NCBI RefSeq assembly: GCF_900605495.1
Contig: NZ_LR027602.1
Coordinates: 793,797-857,796, forward strand
Length of the DNA: 64,000 nucleotides
Direction: 5' to 3'
Source: Bacilliculturomica massiliensis
GTDB lineage: Bacteria > Bacillota > Clostridia > Peptostreptococcales > Anaerovoracaceae
Below the pieces are notes generated by a model that was given only the letters and a program-made list of their open reading frames with translations, searched no databases and was not told where the DNA came from. A program made the translations under genes and the position numbers. The number at the start of each line of letters is the position of its first letter. Position 1 is the first letter of the stretch. Shown one piece after another: positions 1-9,275 of the stretch.

Positions 1-814
1 CGATACCGAATACGATCTTGCCCTTCGTGGTGATGGGGGAGGTCACGTAGTCGGTAGCCATGAAGATGGCGCCCAGCATCACGCCGCCGGCGCAGATGTG
101 GAAGATCGGATCCTGTCCCATGAGCAGAGCCATCACGGCCACCGTGGCGATGAAGCATACGGGGATGGTGGGCTCGATGACCTTTCTGATCACCAGGTAA
201 ACGCCGCCGATGAGCAGGGCCAGGGCGCTGATCTCACCCATGGAACCGCCGATGAAGCCCATGAACATGTCCGCGTTGGAGGGCAGATCCTCCATGGCGC
301 CTTTCTGCAGGAGTCCCAGAGGAGTGGGGCCGGTAACGGCGTCAGCTCCGCCGGCCAGCTGCATTCTGGTCAGAGGCCAGGTGGTCATGGGTGTGGCGAA
401 GGAGACGAACAGAACGATACGTCCTACGATAGCGGGATTGGCAAAGTTCTGACCCAGTCCTCCAAAGAGCTGTTTTACGACGACGATGGCCACAAAACAG
501 CCGATGACGGCCATCCAGATGGGAAGATTGGCCGGCAGGTTAAAACTCAGAAGCACGCCGGTGACTACTGCGCTCAGATCGGAGATCGTCTGAGTGCGTC
601 CAGTGATCTTGCGGAACGCCCATTCAAATACTACGCTTGCGATCACGCAGGACACGGTGAGCAGCAGAGCTCTCGGCCCAAATACGTAAACGGCCATGAG
701 AAGGGCCGGCATTAATGCGATGATAACATCCAGCATGATGCGGGATGTGTTGACCGGTGATACTACGTGAGGCGCGGAAGAAACAATTAAGTTTCCGTGT
801 TTGATCTCGCTCAT
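1..814 (-). CDS. rnfD: Electron transport complex subunit RnfD (3' end outside window)
   Basis: Integral membrane subunit of the Rnf complex, which couples ferredoxin oxidation by NAD+ to Na+ or H+ export. The minus-strand frame begins MSEIKHGNLIVSSAPHV and continues through several hydrophobic segments of the NQR2/RnfD/RnfE family. The segment DAVTGPTPLGLL, near residue 160, corresponds to the family's covalent FMN-threonine site. About 271 residues are visible and the C-terminal part lies beyond position 1. The start codon overlaps the rnfC stop by one base (TAATG, 812-816), so the two are translationally coupled. The expected next genes (rnfG, E, A, B) would lie outside the window. Start and identity are secure; the coupling ion cannot be read from sequence. 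Confidence 0.95.
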   Translation of the reverse strand, partial: MSEIKHGNLIVSSAPHVVSPVNTSRIMLDVIIALMPALLMAVYVFGPRALLLTVSCVIASVVFEWAFRKITGRTQTISDLSAVVTGVLLSFNLPANLPIWMAVIGCFVAIVVVKQLFGGLGQNFANPAIVGRIVLFVSFATPMTTWPLTRMQLAGGADAVTGPTPLGLLQKGAMEDLPSNADMFMGFIGGSMGEISALALLIGGVYLVIRKVIEPTIPVCFIATVAVMALLMGQDPIFHICAGGVMLGAIFMATDYVTSPITTKGKIVFGI

Positions 815-2184
815 TATTTCTTACCTCCTTCCGCCTTTTCGGCCTCAGCTTTGGCCGCCTCAGCCTTGGCAGCCTCCGCTCTCGCGGCCGCGGCCAGCTT
901 ATTCTTTGCCAGTTTATTGATGAAACTCAGCTGTTTTCTGGCAGGACATACATAAGTACAGCAGCCGCATTCCATACAGGCTGATGCATGATATTTCTTC
1001 AGGGCGTCCAGATCGTCGCGCTCGTAAGCCTTGTGGATCGCGGTGGGCATCAGATTCATGGGACACGCTCTCACGCAGCGTCCGCAGTTGATGCAGGCGG
1101 TCTCCTCGTTGATCTGAGCGAAGGAGTCGTCGAAGGCCAGAATGGCGTTGTTGCCCTTGAGAATGGACATGTCGTCGTTGGGGATCGCTTTACCCATCAT
1201 CGGTCCGCCCATGATGATCTTCTTGGGTTCGCCGGTGAAGCCGCCGCAGAAGTCGATCACATCCTGAATGGGAGTACCGATGAGAACTTCCACATTTTTC
1301 GGTTCCTTGACCACATTTCCGTCAACGGTCAGACTCTTGGATATCAGGGGCATACCGGTCTCCAGGTATTCTTCGATCTTCAGAACGGAGTTGACGTTGG
1401 AGACGATAACGCCCACCTCGGCGGGCAGCTTGCCGGCCAGCAGGTGTTTTCCGGTGGTCTCGTAGATGATCACACGCTCCGCGCCCTGCGGGTACTGCTG
1501 GGACAGCTCGTGCACTTCGATCTCCGGGGAATCTTTCAGCAGTTCCTTAAACTTGGCAATGGCGTCGGGCTTGTTGCCCTCGATGCCGATGATGCCCTTT
1601 TTCAGGTTCAGGAAATGCATGATATGTTTCACACCGTTGATGATCTGTTCGGCGGATTCGAGCATGGTGCGGTGGTCGACCGTTATGTACGGTTCGCATT
1701 CCGCTCCGTTCAGGATGAGGGTATCTACCTCTTCCGGATTTCTGGGGTTGTACTTAATGTGCGTAGGGAAGCCGGCTCCGCCCAGGCCGACGACGCCGCT
1801 GGCGCGAACAGCCTTGAGGAATTCGTCCTTGTTGGTCACAACAGGGGCCGCTACGGTCTCCGCGGCTTCCTGCTTACCGTCAAGCGTAATAACGATATTG
1901 GTGTCCACACGGCCCATGAGCGTCATCCGCTTTTCGATAGCGGTTACTTCTCCGGATACACTGGAGTGTATCGGAGCGCAGACCGGAGCAGCGTTGTCTC
2001 CGATCACCTGTCCAACCTTAACGTGATCGCCGACGGCGACGGTAGGCTGGCAGGGAGCTCCAATGTGCTGAACCATCGGAATATATACCTTTTCAGGCAG
2101 CGGCATCTTTACGATGGGCAGGCTGGAGGTATTTTTGCAATGGTCGACATGGATTCCCTTAAGATGTTTTTGAACTGAACTCAT
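814..2184 (-). CDS. rnfC: Electron transport complex subunit RnfC
   Basis: Peripheral iron-sulfur/flavin subunit of Rnf, proposed as the NADH-interacting module; 456 aa. The N-terminal half has the RnfC/NuoF-like fold, with GLGGAGFPTHIKY marking the nucleotide/FMN region. Near the C-terminus are two 4Fe-4S ligand sets, CINCGRCVRACP and CMECGCCTYVCP. The tail is an Ala/Glu/Lys-rich helix (repeats of AEAAKAEAAKAE type), common in clostridial RnfC. A longer in-frame start at 2214 exists, but I choose 2184 because AAGGAGAGAG sits just upstream of that ATG and the resulting protein starts at the usual family position. It is first in the rnfCD order and overlaps rnfD by one base. Confidence 0.96.
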   Translation of the reverse strand: MSSVQKHLKGIHVDHCKNTSSLPIVKMPLPEKVYIPMVQHIGAPCQPTVAVGDHVKVGQVIGDNAAPVCAPIHSSVSGEVTAIEKRMTLMGRVDTNIVITLDGKQEAAETVAAPVVTNKDEFLKAVRASGVVGLGGAGFPTHIKYNPRNPEEVDTLILNGAECEPYITVDHRTMLESAEQIINGVKHIMHFLNLKKGIIGIEGNKPDAIAKFKELLKDSPEIEVHELSQQYPQGAERVIIYETTGKHLLAGKLPAEVGVIVSNVNSVLKIEEYLETGMPLISKSLTVDGNVVKEPKNVEVLIGTPIQDVIDFCGGFTGEPKKIIMGGPMMGKAIPNDDMSILKGNNAILAFDDSFAQINEETACINCGRCVRACPMNLMPTAIHKAYERDDLDALKKYHASACMECGCCTYVCPARKQLSFINKLAKNKLAAAARAEAAKAEAAKAEAEKAEGGKK

Positions 2185-2575
2185 AAACTCTCTCTCCTTA
2201 TCTAGCCTTGTCAAAAATTGTAGCTTTTTTCTACACTCTGAAAGGGTGGCAGGGCCCTACCTCTATATATATTCACATGCAGAAGAGTATAAGCACCTAC
2301 AGTATTAAAGGATACACCTTTTTGCAAAATAAGTAAAGAGAAAAAAGTCGAATTTGCAAGGCTGGCGGGGTGAAAACACCCGGAATTGTTAAAATTATGT
2401 CGATTATGAATGATAAAAAAACGCAGCCGCATCCCAGGTCGGGAAAGAAAAGGAAAATGTAATTTTTACCGGTCCCATAACCCCCTTATATAAATAGGAA
2501 GTAAAATTTACGCTATCCTAGCGGAGAGGCCTTTGCTAAGGGAGAAATGGACCTGAATCGCCCCCTGATCCGGCA
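2185..2575. other. Intergenic region upstream of rnfC (391 bp)
   Basis: No gene seen. It separates two minus-strand genes. A 7-bp hairpin (CCCTGAT, loop CCGGC, ATCAGGG; 2563-2581) overlaps the stop codon of the upstream regulator gene but lacks a T-run, so termination is uncertain. The A/T-rich centre (about 2280-2420) is where the rnf promoter should be. A TTGCAA box at 2322-2327 has no well-spaced -10 partner, so I do not call a promoter. Confidence 0.5.
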
Positions 2576-3901
2576 TCAGGGAGCGGCGAATCTGGACCGG
2601 TATTGCTTGGGCGTCATGCCGGTGGACCGGCGGAAGACCCTGGTGAAGTAGCTCTGTTCTTCAAAGCCGCACTGCATGGATATTTCGATGAGGCGCAAGT
2701 TTGTGGTAGTCAGCAGCGTCTGCGCCTTTCGTATCTTCCTGTCGGTCACAAAGCTGGTGAAGCTGAGTCCGGTCTCCTTTTTAAAATGTGTGGAGAGCCA
2801 GGACGGGTTCACGTAAAGCCGCTCCGCGGCTTCGGCCAGCGACAGGGAGCAGTATTCATCGGACAATATGAGGCTGATGAGCTGGGAGACGATCTGAGAA
2901 TCGCCCGAATAGATCTGAGAAAGCTTCTCTGTGGTAAAATGCCGGATAAACGGGGAGGTCCAGCTTTTCAGCTCGGATATGGTGCTCACTCGATCCAGAG
3001 AATGGATGAATTCAAAGGAGTCCAGCATGGCTGTCTCGGATCCGCCGTTTCGCGATACCAGAACGCAGAGCCCGGCAAGATGATTTTTGCAGGCGTCGAC
3101 GCGGCCGTTTTCCAGAATGAGCAGCTGGTTCAGGTAGGCGGTCATGGACACCTGAGCCTTTTCTATATTGCCGGAAGCGATGTGGCGGAGAAGCTCCTTC
3201 TCGTCGGCGGCCAGATCGGCGCGCGCTTCCGGCGCGCCGCCGGAGCAGGAGGACGAAAGGGCCTCGGGGGAAGGGGCGGGAAAACGCCGGATCTCCGGAA
3301 GGGGAAAAGCGCACTGATAGAGCAGAGTCGCCAGGGATGCGACTTCCTTTGCGGAAAAGGAGGGGACCTTTTTCACAGCGGCAAAAACAGCGGCGTGCCA
3401 CTTGGCGCTCCTTCCGCTGTCCGGAGCCCGGTTGAGAGACAGGATCTGCGTCAGGATGGCGGCTTCGTCCCGCTCCATGATCACGGGACCGGCGATCAGG
3501 CAGCCGGCGCAGGCGTTGTTTTTGACATAGGGGACAGCGATCTGAATAAAGCCCGCGGGGCACGCGAAATAGTAAGGCTCGCCCAGTGTGGAGACGATGT
3601 TGACGGCCAGCCTGATATTTTTTCTGCACGGCGTATCTTCACGGTTGTACAGAGGGAGCAGAGAACAGACTTTCGATCCTGCATTCAGCTCAAAGACCAC
3701 CTGACAGTCCGGCGCGTACAAGGTGACGCACAGTCCGGTGATCTTGCTGAACGCTTCCACTGCAGCGGAAAGGTCTTGGGGCAGCGGTATGGGCGAGGGG
3801 GGAACGTCGGGTCTCTCGGCAGGTTTTTCATCAGTTTTTTCCTCGGGTTTTCCCTCGGGGCTCCCGGGGAATCTCCCGGAGGGGATCGTCATAGATTTCA
3901 T
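2576..3901 (-). CDS. AraC-family transcriptional regulator with PocR sensory domain
   Basis: Ligand-responsive activator, 441 aa. After a low-complexity Pro/Glu/Lys-rich stretch (residues 1-40), residues of about 45-200 form a PocR-type ligand-binding domain, with Cys residues in CSLLPLYNREDTPC and the segment YFACPAGFIQIAVPY. The last 100 residues are two AraC helix-turn-helix motifs (LSLAEAAERLYVNPSWLSTH and IEISMQCGFEEQSYFTRVFR). PocR domains sense small ligands in cobalamin-linked pathways such as propanediol use. Here the gene is divergent from a corrinoid methyltransferase gene, so control of that operon is the natural inference. AAGGAG precedes the chosen ATG. The ligand is unknown. 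Confidence 0.9.
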   Translation of the reverse strand: MKSMTIPSGRFPGSPEGKPEEKTDEKPAERPDVPPSPIPLPQDLSAAVEAFSKITGLCVTLYAPDCQVVFELNAGSKVCSLLPLYNREDTPCRKNIRLAVNIVSTLGEPYYFACPAGFIQIAVPYVKNNACAGCLIAGPVIMERDEAAILTQILSLNRAPDSGRSAKWHAAVFAAVKKVPSFSAKEVASLATLLYQCAFPLPEIRRFPAPSPEALSSSCSGGAPEARADLAADEKELLRHIASGNIEKAQVSMTAYLNQLLILENGRVDACKNHLAGLCVLVSRNGGSETAMLDSFEFIHSLDRVSTISELKSWTSPFIRHFTTEKLSQIYSGDSQIVSQLISLILSDEYCSLSLAEAAERLYVNPSWLSTHFKKETGLSFTSFVTDRKIRKAQTLLTTTNLRLIEISMQCGFEEQSYFTRVFRRSTGMTPKQYRSRFAAP

Positions 3902-4108
3902 AGCGGGCTCCTTGCTGTTTTCTGGTAAAGGGTAAAGATCCCGTCGGCTTTGAAAGGACGGCTGATGGGATTTTGATTATTTTTATAATAATATTTTTAT
4001 TATAAATTAGAATGAAATTTATATCAATATTAGTTTGTGTGAGATAAATAATAAAATAATTACAAAATACGCTGAATATTGAACAATATAAATTGCATGA
4101 GAAAGAGT

Positions 4109-4114
4109 TATAAT
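4109..4114 (+). promoter_or_regulatory. Candidate -10 box for the methyltransferase operon
   Basis: A perfect TATAAT lies 59 bp upstream of the start at 4173, inside a very A/T-rich divergent region (3960-4140). No recognisable -35 lies 16-18 bp upstream, which is what an AraC-activated promoter would look like. The identification rests on this one hexamer and the context. Confidence 0.4.
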
Positions 4115-4172
4115 GCTGTTATCGGAATAGTTTGACAACACAGGTTGAAGGCAGGAAAGCGAGGAGAAAAAT

Positions 4173-5531
4173 ATGGGAAAAGAACTGATCTTAAAAACAC
4201 TGCGGCATGAGAAAACGGACGCGGTGCCCTGGGTACCCTTTGCCGGCGTTCACGCGGGAAAACTGAAGGGGTATATGGCCGACGAGGTGCTGACAGACAG
4301 CGACAAGCTGTATGAATCCCTGATGGAGGCATATAAGCTTTATGTACCGGACGGTCTGCCCACACTGTTCGATCTTCAGCTGGAGGCGGAGGCTCTGGGA
4401 TGCGATCTTCTCTGGGCCAAAAATAATCCGCCTTCCGTTCAGACTCATCCGCTCAGCGGAGAAAAAAGCATACCGTGCCGCTGTAAGATCCCCACGGAAG
4501 AATCGGGAAGGATCCCTGCAGTGCTGGACGCCATGCGCAGAGTGAAGGCGGATATCGGAGACGGCGCCGCGCTGTACGGGTTGATCTGCGGGCCCTTTAC
4601 GCTGGCCTCACATCTGAGGGGGACGGATATTTTCATGGATATGATCACGGATCCGGGTTATGTGACGGAGCTGCTGGAGTTCTGCGGCGAGGTGGCGATC
4701 AAGATGTCTTCCATGTATCTGGACGCGGGTATGGACGTGATCGCGGTGGTGGATCCTCTGGTGAGCCAGATCTCTCCGAAGCACTTCAATCAGATCCTGG
4801 CGCCTACTTTTACGGCGGTGTTCGACTACGTCAGGAGCAGAGGCGCGTATTCCTGCTTCTTTGTCTGCGGCAACGCCACCCGTCAGATCGAACCCATGTG
4901 CAAGACCAATCCGGACGGCATCTCCGTGGATGAGAACGTGGATATGGTAAAGGCCAAGGAGATCACCGACCGGTACAATATCGCCATCGGCGGCAACATC
5001 CCTCTGACCACGACCATGCTCTTCGGAACGCAGCAGGACAATATGAAATGCGTGATCGACCTGCTGGACAGCATGGATCACCACAACCTGATCATCAGCC
5101 CGGGCTGCGATATGCCCTATGACACACCCATCGAAAATACCATCGCGGCGGCTCAGGCAGTGAAGACGCCGGATGCGGTCCGCGAGATGATCGCAAATTA
5201 TGAAGGCGGCGGGTTTGAAGACATCGAGATCGAGATCCCGGATTACGGGCATCTGGACAAAGTCCTCATCGAGCTGTTTACGCTGGATCCGGAGCAGTGC
5301 GCGGCCTGCACCTACATGGTAAACGTGGTGAAAGACAACTACGAAGATATGAAGGACATCGCGGACTATGTGGTCTACAAATACAATGTGAAGGAAGACA
5401 TCGCCCGCACCATGAAGATGGGGCTGAAAAATCTTCCCACCATGTGCATCAACGGGGAACCCAAATGGGTGTCCATCATTCCCAGCAGGGAGGAATTGCT
5501 GGAGGAAGTGCGCAGGTGCGCGGCGCGCTAG
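4173..5531 (+). CDS. URO-D family corrinoid methyltransferase with C-terminal thioredoxin-like domain
   Basis: 452 aa. Residues of about 1-345 belong to the uroporphyrinogen-decarboxylase superfamily that includes MtaA/MtbA/CmuA-type methylcobamide methyltransferases. Supporting segments are VCGNATRQIEPM and ISPGCDMPYDTPIENT, where family members carry the metal-binding residues. Residues 350-452 look like an appended thioredoxin-like domain with a C376-x-x-C379 motif and a cis-Pro-like LPTMCINGEP. It is first in an apparent operon with a CobW GTPase, a DUF5714 protein and an ABC importer, and it is divergent from the PocR/AraC regulator. The methyl donor and acceptor cannot be deduced; true UroD is unlikely given the context and the fusion. 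Confidence 0.85.
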   Translation: MGKELILKTLRHEKTDAVPWVPFAGVHAGKLKGYMADEVLTDSDKLYESLMEAYKLYVPDGLPTLFDLQLEAEALGCDLLWAKNNPPSVQTHPLSGEKSIPCRCKIPTEESGRIPAVLDAMRRVKADIGDGAALYGLICGPFTLASHLRGTDIFMDMITDPGYVTELLEFCGEVAIKMSSMYLDAGMDVIAVVDPLVSQISPKHFNQILAPTFTAVFDYVRSRGAYSCFFVCGNATRQIEPMCKTNPDGISVDENVDMVKAKEITDRYNIAIGGNIPLTTTMLFGTQQDNMKCVIDLLDSMDHHNLIISPGCDMPYDTPIENTIAAAQAVKTPDAVREMIANYEGGGFEDIEIEIPDYGHLDKVLIELFTLDPEQCAACTYMVNVVKDNYEDMKDIADYVVYKYNVKEDIARTMKMGLKNLPTMCINGEPKWVSIIPSREELLEEVRRCAAR

Positions 5532-5564
5532 CCGCCGGGGCTCAAAGGAGAAAGGAGCTGAAAT

Positions 5565-6488
5565 ATGATCGAACTCACGCTGCTGACCGGCTTTCTGGGG
5601 GCGGGGAAGACCACGCTTCTGCGCTCTCTGCTGAAAGGCTTTGAAAATGAAAAGATCGGCGTCATCATCAACGAATTCGGGGAGATCAATATCGACGGAG
5701 TACTCCTGCAAAAGGACGGCGTGGAGATGAGGCAGCTTTCCAACGGATCGATTTTCTGCGCCTGTATCAAAGACAAATTTGTGACGGGCCTGATCGAAAT
5801 GTCCGGCAGCGGCGTATCCAGACTGTTTATCGAGGCTTCGGGACTGGCCGACCCTGCCAGTATGGAACGCATTCTGGAAGGCGTCCGGGAACAGCTGTAC
5901 ACGCCGTATGATTACAGGGGCGCCATCTGTGTGGTGGATGCGGAGACCTATCTGGATCTTCAGGATGTGCTGCCGGCGCTGCGCAGCCAGGTCGAGTACA
6001 GCGGCGCGGTGGTCATCAACAAGGCAGATCTGGCGGGGAACGGCCAGGTGGAAGCCGTGAGCGCAGCCATAACGGAGCTGAACGCCGGGGCCGGGCAGTA
6101 TGTGACCTCCTTTTGCAGGCTGGATTTCAGGGAGATCCTGCGCCGTCTCTCGCCGGTGGACAGGGAGAGCAGAGAGAGCACCAACACGGTGGAAAGCAGG
6201 CCGAAGACATTCGTGCTGCGCAGCGCGGAGCCGGTGGAGAGGAGCAGCCTGCTGCGCTTTCTCAGGGCGGCGGCGCCGTCGGCTTACCGGATAAAAGGCT
6301 TTTGCAGAACGGCGGAGGATGGGATGACGGAAGTCAGCGCGGTGGGAACGCGCATCAAGCTGCGGCCATGGGAAGGGGACGGGGCGGAACCGGACCTGGT
6401 GGTGATCTCTTCGGTGGGCATCCGAATGATGAGTCTGATCGTCGGCGCCCTGGAGGACTGCGGCCTGCGTGGAAAGCTGACGCTGTGA
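5565..6488 (+). CDS. CobW/G3E-family GTP-binding protein
   Basis: 307-aa P-loop GTPase of the G3E group (CobW, HypB, UreG, MeaB relatives), which delivers metals or services cobalamin enzymes. Visible motifs are Walker A GFLGAGKTT (residues 9-17), INEFGE, the switch region EASGLADP, and the guanine-specificity motif NKAD. The usual NGCxCC metal motif is altered to NGSIFCAC (C65, C67). It begins 33 bp after the methyltransferase gene, behind AAAGGAG. I infer a chaperone or corrinoid-handling role for the adjacent methyltransferase. Specific metal unknown. Confidence 0.9.
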   Translation: MIELTLLTGFLGAGKTTLLRSLLKGFENEKIGVIINEFGEINIDGVLLQKDGVEMRQLSNGSIFCACIKDKFVTGLIEMSGSGVSRLFIEASGLADPASMERILEGVREQLYTPYDYRGAICVVDAETYLDLQDVLPALRSQVEYSGAVVINKADLAGNGQVEAVSAAITELNAGAGQYVTSFCRLDFREILRRLSPVDRESRESTNTVESRPKTFVLRSAEPVERSSLLRFLRAAAPSAYRIKGFCRTAEDGMTEVSAVGTRIKLRPWEGDGAEPDLVVISSVGIRMMSLIVGALEDCGLRGKLTL

Positions 6489-6584
6489 GCGGCCGGGGCG
6501 CGGCCTGATCCGGACCGGATGAGCCGGCCCGGTGTGACGGACCGCTGGAAGGATCTGTGCGATCGGGGAGAAGGAGTGGGGCAG

Positions 6585-7184
6585 ATGGCTGTGACAATGG
6601 GACCGCAGGGAGATCATTTCCAAAAAATAGAGGACAGGTGTGTGGAATTCTATCAGGAGAAGGTGCTCTCACCGGTAAAAATGGCGGCGGGGATCATGGC
6701 GGCGGACGACTTCCCCATGCACAGCCCCCATCACCATTTTCTGGTGCCTGCAGTGCTTTTGACCGCAGCCGCCGTCAGAAGCGGCATGGACGAGAGGACC
6801 TTCCGGCAGAAACTGCAGCTGGCGCGGTCCAGAGCAGTGAAAGTCCCCGGCGGTTATTGCGGAGAATATGGAAGCTGCGGCGCGGCGGTGGGCTGCGGTA
6901 TCTTTGCCTGTGTATGGCTGGGGACCACGCCCCATTCAGAACAGGATCTGGGCGCTGTGAACCGGATAACGGGGGAGGCTCTCTGCAGCATCGGCCGTTA
7001 TTCGGGTCCGCGCTGCTGCAAGCGATGTTCTTTTCTGGCGCTGTTGGCGGCGGAAGATTTTCTGACGGAGCATGGGGGGCCCGCGCCGGAGCCGGAGAAG
7101 CAGATATTTTGTGGATTTTATAAGGAAAATCCCGACTGCATCGGTGAAAAGTGCGTATTCCGGTATAGAGCGAAAACGGAGTGA
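6585..7184 (+). CDS. DUF5714 domain protein
   Basis: 199-aa soluble, Cys-rich protein. It shows the hallmarks of DUF5714: HHFLVPAVLL near the N-terminus, the central GGYCGEYGSCGAAVGCGI, GPRCCKRCSF, and the C-terminal pair CGFYKENPDCIGEKCVF. The many conserved cysteines suggest metal or cluster binding. The family occurs near or fused to methyltransferase and radical SAM enzymes, and the function is not established to my knowledge. An in-frame start at 6519 exists, but AAGGAG nine bases before 6585 fits better. It is third in the methyltransferase operon. Confidence 0.8.
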   Translation: MAVTMGPQGDHFQKIEDRCVEFYQEKVLSPVKMAAGIMAADDFPMHSPHHHFLVPAVLLTAAAVRSGMDERTFRQKLQLARSRAVKVPGGYCGEYGSCGAAVGCGIFACVWLGTTPHSEQDLGAVNRITGEALCSIGRYSGPRCCKRCSFLALLAAEDFLTEHGGPAPEPEKQIFCGFYKENPDCIGEKCVFRYRAKTE

Positions 7185-7239
7185 TCACATAGATGAGCCA
7201 TGGGTCAGGAGCGGCGCTGTGACAGGAGGAGTGTGCAAA

Positions 7240-8397
7240 ATGAACATAAAAGTTGGATCCGGCGGGCGGAAAAGCCGGAGGATGGGACCGGTCCTTCTGC
7301 TGTTGGCGGTCATGATGGCCGCGCTGCCGATGCTGGCGGGCTGCGCTTCCGGACAGGACGGGACAGACAGTCCGGGTCAGAGCGGCGGCGCGGCAGAAAC
7401 AGCGGGAGGATCCGGTGAAGTCAGGACGCTGCGGGTAGCCATGCTGGGCAAGGATATCAAGACCGCCTGCGTGATCCTGGCGGATGAGCTGGGCTACTTT
7501 GAAGAAGAAGGAGTGAACGTGGAGTTCGAGAAGGTCTCTTCGCTGGCGGACGCGCTGACGGCTGTGAGCACGGGCAAGCTGGATGTTCTGCCATACGGCG
7601 TCATCCCCAGCTGCAGTTTTATCTCACAGGGGACGGATGTGGTGATCTTCGGCGGCACGATATCCGAGGGCAGCGAGGCCATCGTGAAGCCGGAAAACAA
7701 GGACGCTTTCCGAAGTCCGGAGGACTTCCGGGGAAAACGGATCGGCTGCTTTCGGATGGAGACGGGCCACATGGTCATGAAGGGAGTTCTGCGTGAAGCG
7801 GGACTGGATGTGGACAGAGATGTGAGCTTTATCTATCTGGATTCCTCGGCGTCGATCATGGAAGCGGTGATGAAAGGCGAAGTGGACGTGGGATTCGTAA
7901 ACAGCGGTTACGGTTATATAGCCGAACAGTCCGGCGCGGCCGTGGCCTTTGCGGTGGGTGACCTTGTGCCGGACTTCCCCTGCTGCCGCCAGACTGCGTC
8001 TGCGGAAGCGCTGGCTGATAAACGGGACGCTCTGGTCAAATTCGAGACGGCCCTGCTGCGCGCTCTGGACGTCTACCGAAATGACAGGACCACCACCGTG
8101 GAAAAATTGACTGCCTATTCCGGACAGGACGCCGCTTATGTGGAGGCCATCATGTACGGAGGCGGCGGCTATGACAACGCAATGATCGTGTCGCTGGATC
8201 CCAACAAAAACAAAGTTGAGGATTTCTATGAAGTAATGAAGGCGAACGGTGATATCGACGCTGGCACGCCTTACGATATCGCGGACTATATCGACACCTC
8301 TGTTTACGCAGACGCATTGGACATTCTGATCGACAGAGGGGAAGGCGGCGGGCTCTACGAAGAGCTGAAGGATGAATACGGAAGGAACAATTCCTGA
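7240..8397 (+). CDS. ABC importer substrate-binding lipoprotein (NMT1/SsuA-like)
   Basis: 385 aa. An N-terminal signal peptide ends in a lipobox LAGC (Cys35), and a Gly/Ser-rich tether follows. The remainder is a periplasmic-binding fold of the nitrate/sulfonate/taurine/THI5 type, with LADELGYFEEEGVNVEFEKV and a GKRIGCFR segment. AGGAGG lies eight bases before this ATG, and the longer upstream frame overlapping the DUF5714 gene is not needed. It is followed by its ATPase and permease, so this is a complete importer. Placement in a corrinoid methyltransferase operon suggests the ligand is the methylated substrate or a related nitrogen compound (inference). Confidence 0.9.
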   Translation: MNIKVGSGGRKSRRMGPVLLLLAVMMAALPMLAGCASGQDGTDSPGQSGGAAETAGGSGEVRTLRVAMLGKDIKTACVILADELGYFEEEGVNVEFEKVSSLADALTAVSTGKLDVLPYGVIPSCSFISQGTDVVIFGGTISEGSEAIVKPENKDAFRSPEDFRGKRIGCFRMETGHMVMKGVLREAGLDVDRDVSFIYLDSSASIMEAVMKGEVDVGFVNSGYGYIAEQSGAAVAFAVGDLVPDFPCCRQTASAEALADKRDALVKFETALLRALDVYRNDRTTTVEKLTAYSGQDAAYVEAIMYGGGGYDNAMIVSLDPNKNKVEDFYEVMKANGDIDAGTPYDIADYIDTSVYADALDILIDRGEGGGLYEELKDEYGRNNS

Positions 8398-8422
8398 GAG
8401 GTTCAGGGAGTTGGTCAAGGGG

Positions 8423-8446
8423 AGTCCCGGCGGAAACGCCGGGACT
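8423..8446 (+). other. Intercistronic hairpin with GAAA tetraloop
   Basis: A perfect 10-bp stem (AGTCCCGGCG / CGCCGGGACT) is closed by a GAAA GNRA-type loop, between the binding-protein and ATPase genes. There is no T-run, so it is unlikely to be a terminator. Hairpins at this position usually protect the upstream message and keep binding protein more abundant than the membrane components (inference). Confidence 0.75.
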
Positions 8447-8467
8447 TCGCCGAAGAATGGACGTGAA

Positions 8468-9256
8468 ATGATGGAGAAGATCGCAGTCGAACATCTAGAT
8501 TTTACTTATAAAGACAGCGGACAGCGCGTGCTGAAGGACTTCAGCCTCCGCGTGGAGGAGGGGGAATTTCTCTGCGTCATCGGCCGGTCCGGGTGCGGGA
8601 AAAGCACGCTGCTGCGGCTGCTTGCGGGGCTGGAACGGCCGCAGCGGGGACGGATCCTGCTTGACGGCAGGGAACTGGGGGGACCGGATACGGACCGGGC
8701 GGTGGTATTTCAGCAGGATCCCCTGTTTCCCTGGATGACCGTGCGGAAGAACGTTGTCTTTGCAGCGGCGAAAAGCGGACGTTTTACAAAACAGGAAGCG
8801 GCAGAGCGGGCGGAGTATTTTTTAGAGAAAACGGGAATGAGCGCAGAGGGAAAAAAGTATCCCTGCCAGCTTTCCGGTGGCATGAGGCAGAGAACGGCGC
8901 TGGCCCGGGCGCTGGCCATGGATTCGGAGGTGCTTCTTCTGGACGAGCCTTTCGGAGCGCTGGACAACAGGATCAGAGCGGAGCTGCAGCAGCTGATCCG
9001 GGACTTGTGGGCGGACAGCTGCCGCGGCGCCGGGGACGGGATAGCCGGGAGCGCCGGGAAGCGAAAGACCGCCGTATTTGTGACCCACGATCTGGAGGAA
9101 GCCCTGATCCTGGCCACGCGGATCGTATTCATCAGGGACGGAGCGGTGGACAGAGAGCTGAGCGTGTCGGAACGGATCAACCGCTGCTGCGCGCAGTCGC
9201 TGAATCTGGCGGACTGTCTGGAGCTGAAAGCTTCGCTGGCGGAGTGGTTTCAGTGA
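8468..9256 (+). CDS. ABC importer ATP-binding protein (SsuB/TauB-like)
   Basis: 262-aa cytoplasmic ATPase energising the importer. Motifs in order are Walker [11 protein letters not shown]-loop [14 protein letters not shown], signature [14 protein letters not shown], Walker [13 protein letters not shown] and H-loop [11 protein letters not shown] choose the ATG pair at 8468/8471, giving [12 protein letters not shown] at the normal family start, because the longer frame would extend through the hairpin at 8423 and into the upstream gene. No strong ribosome-binding site is seen, which fits reduced expression relative to the binding protein. Confidence 0.92.
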   Translation: MMEKIAVEHLDFTYKDSGQRVLKDFSLRVEEGEFLCVIGRSGCGKSTLLRLLAGLERPQRGRILLDGRELGGPDTDRAVVFQQDPLFPWMTVRKNVVFAAAKSGRFTKQEAAERAEYFLEKTGMSAEGKKYPCQLSGGMRQRTALARALAMDSEVLLLDEPFGALDNRIRAELQQLIRDLWADSCRGAGDGIAGSAGKRKTAVFVTHDLEEALILATRIVFIRDGAVDRELSVSERINRCCAQSLNLADCLELKASLAEWFQ

Positions 9257-9275
9257 GTGAAACGGGAGGAGCGCT

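Noticed and set aside
4173-5531. Haem-biosynthetic uroporphyrinogen decarboxylase
   Set aside because: The thioredoxin-like extension, CobW and DUF5714 neighbours and PocR-type regulator point to corrinoid methyl transfer instead.
4608-6623. A 671-codon minus-strand frame opposite the methyltransferase and CobW genes
   Set aside because: Same antisense artefact; rich in His/Arg/Gln with no family resemblance.
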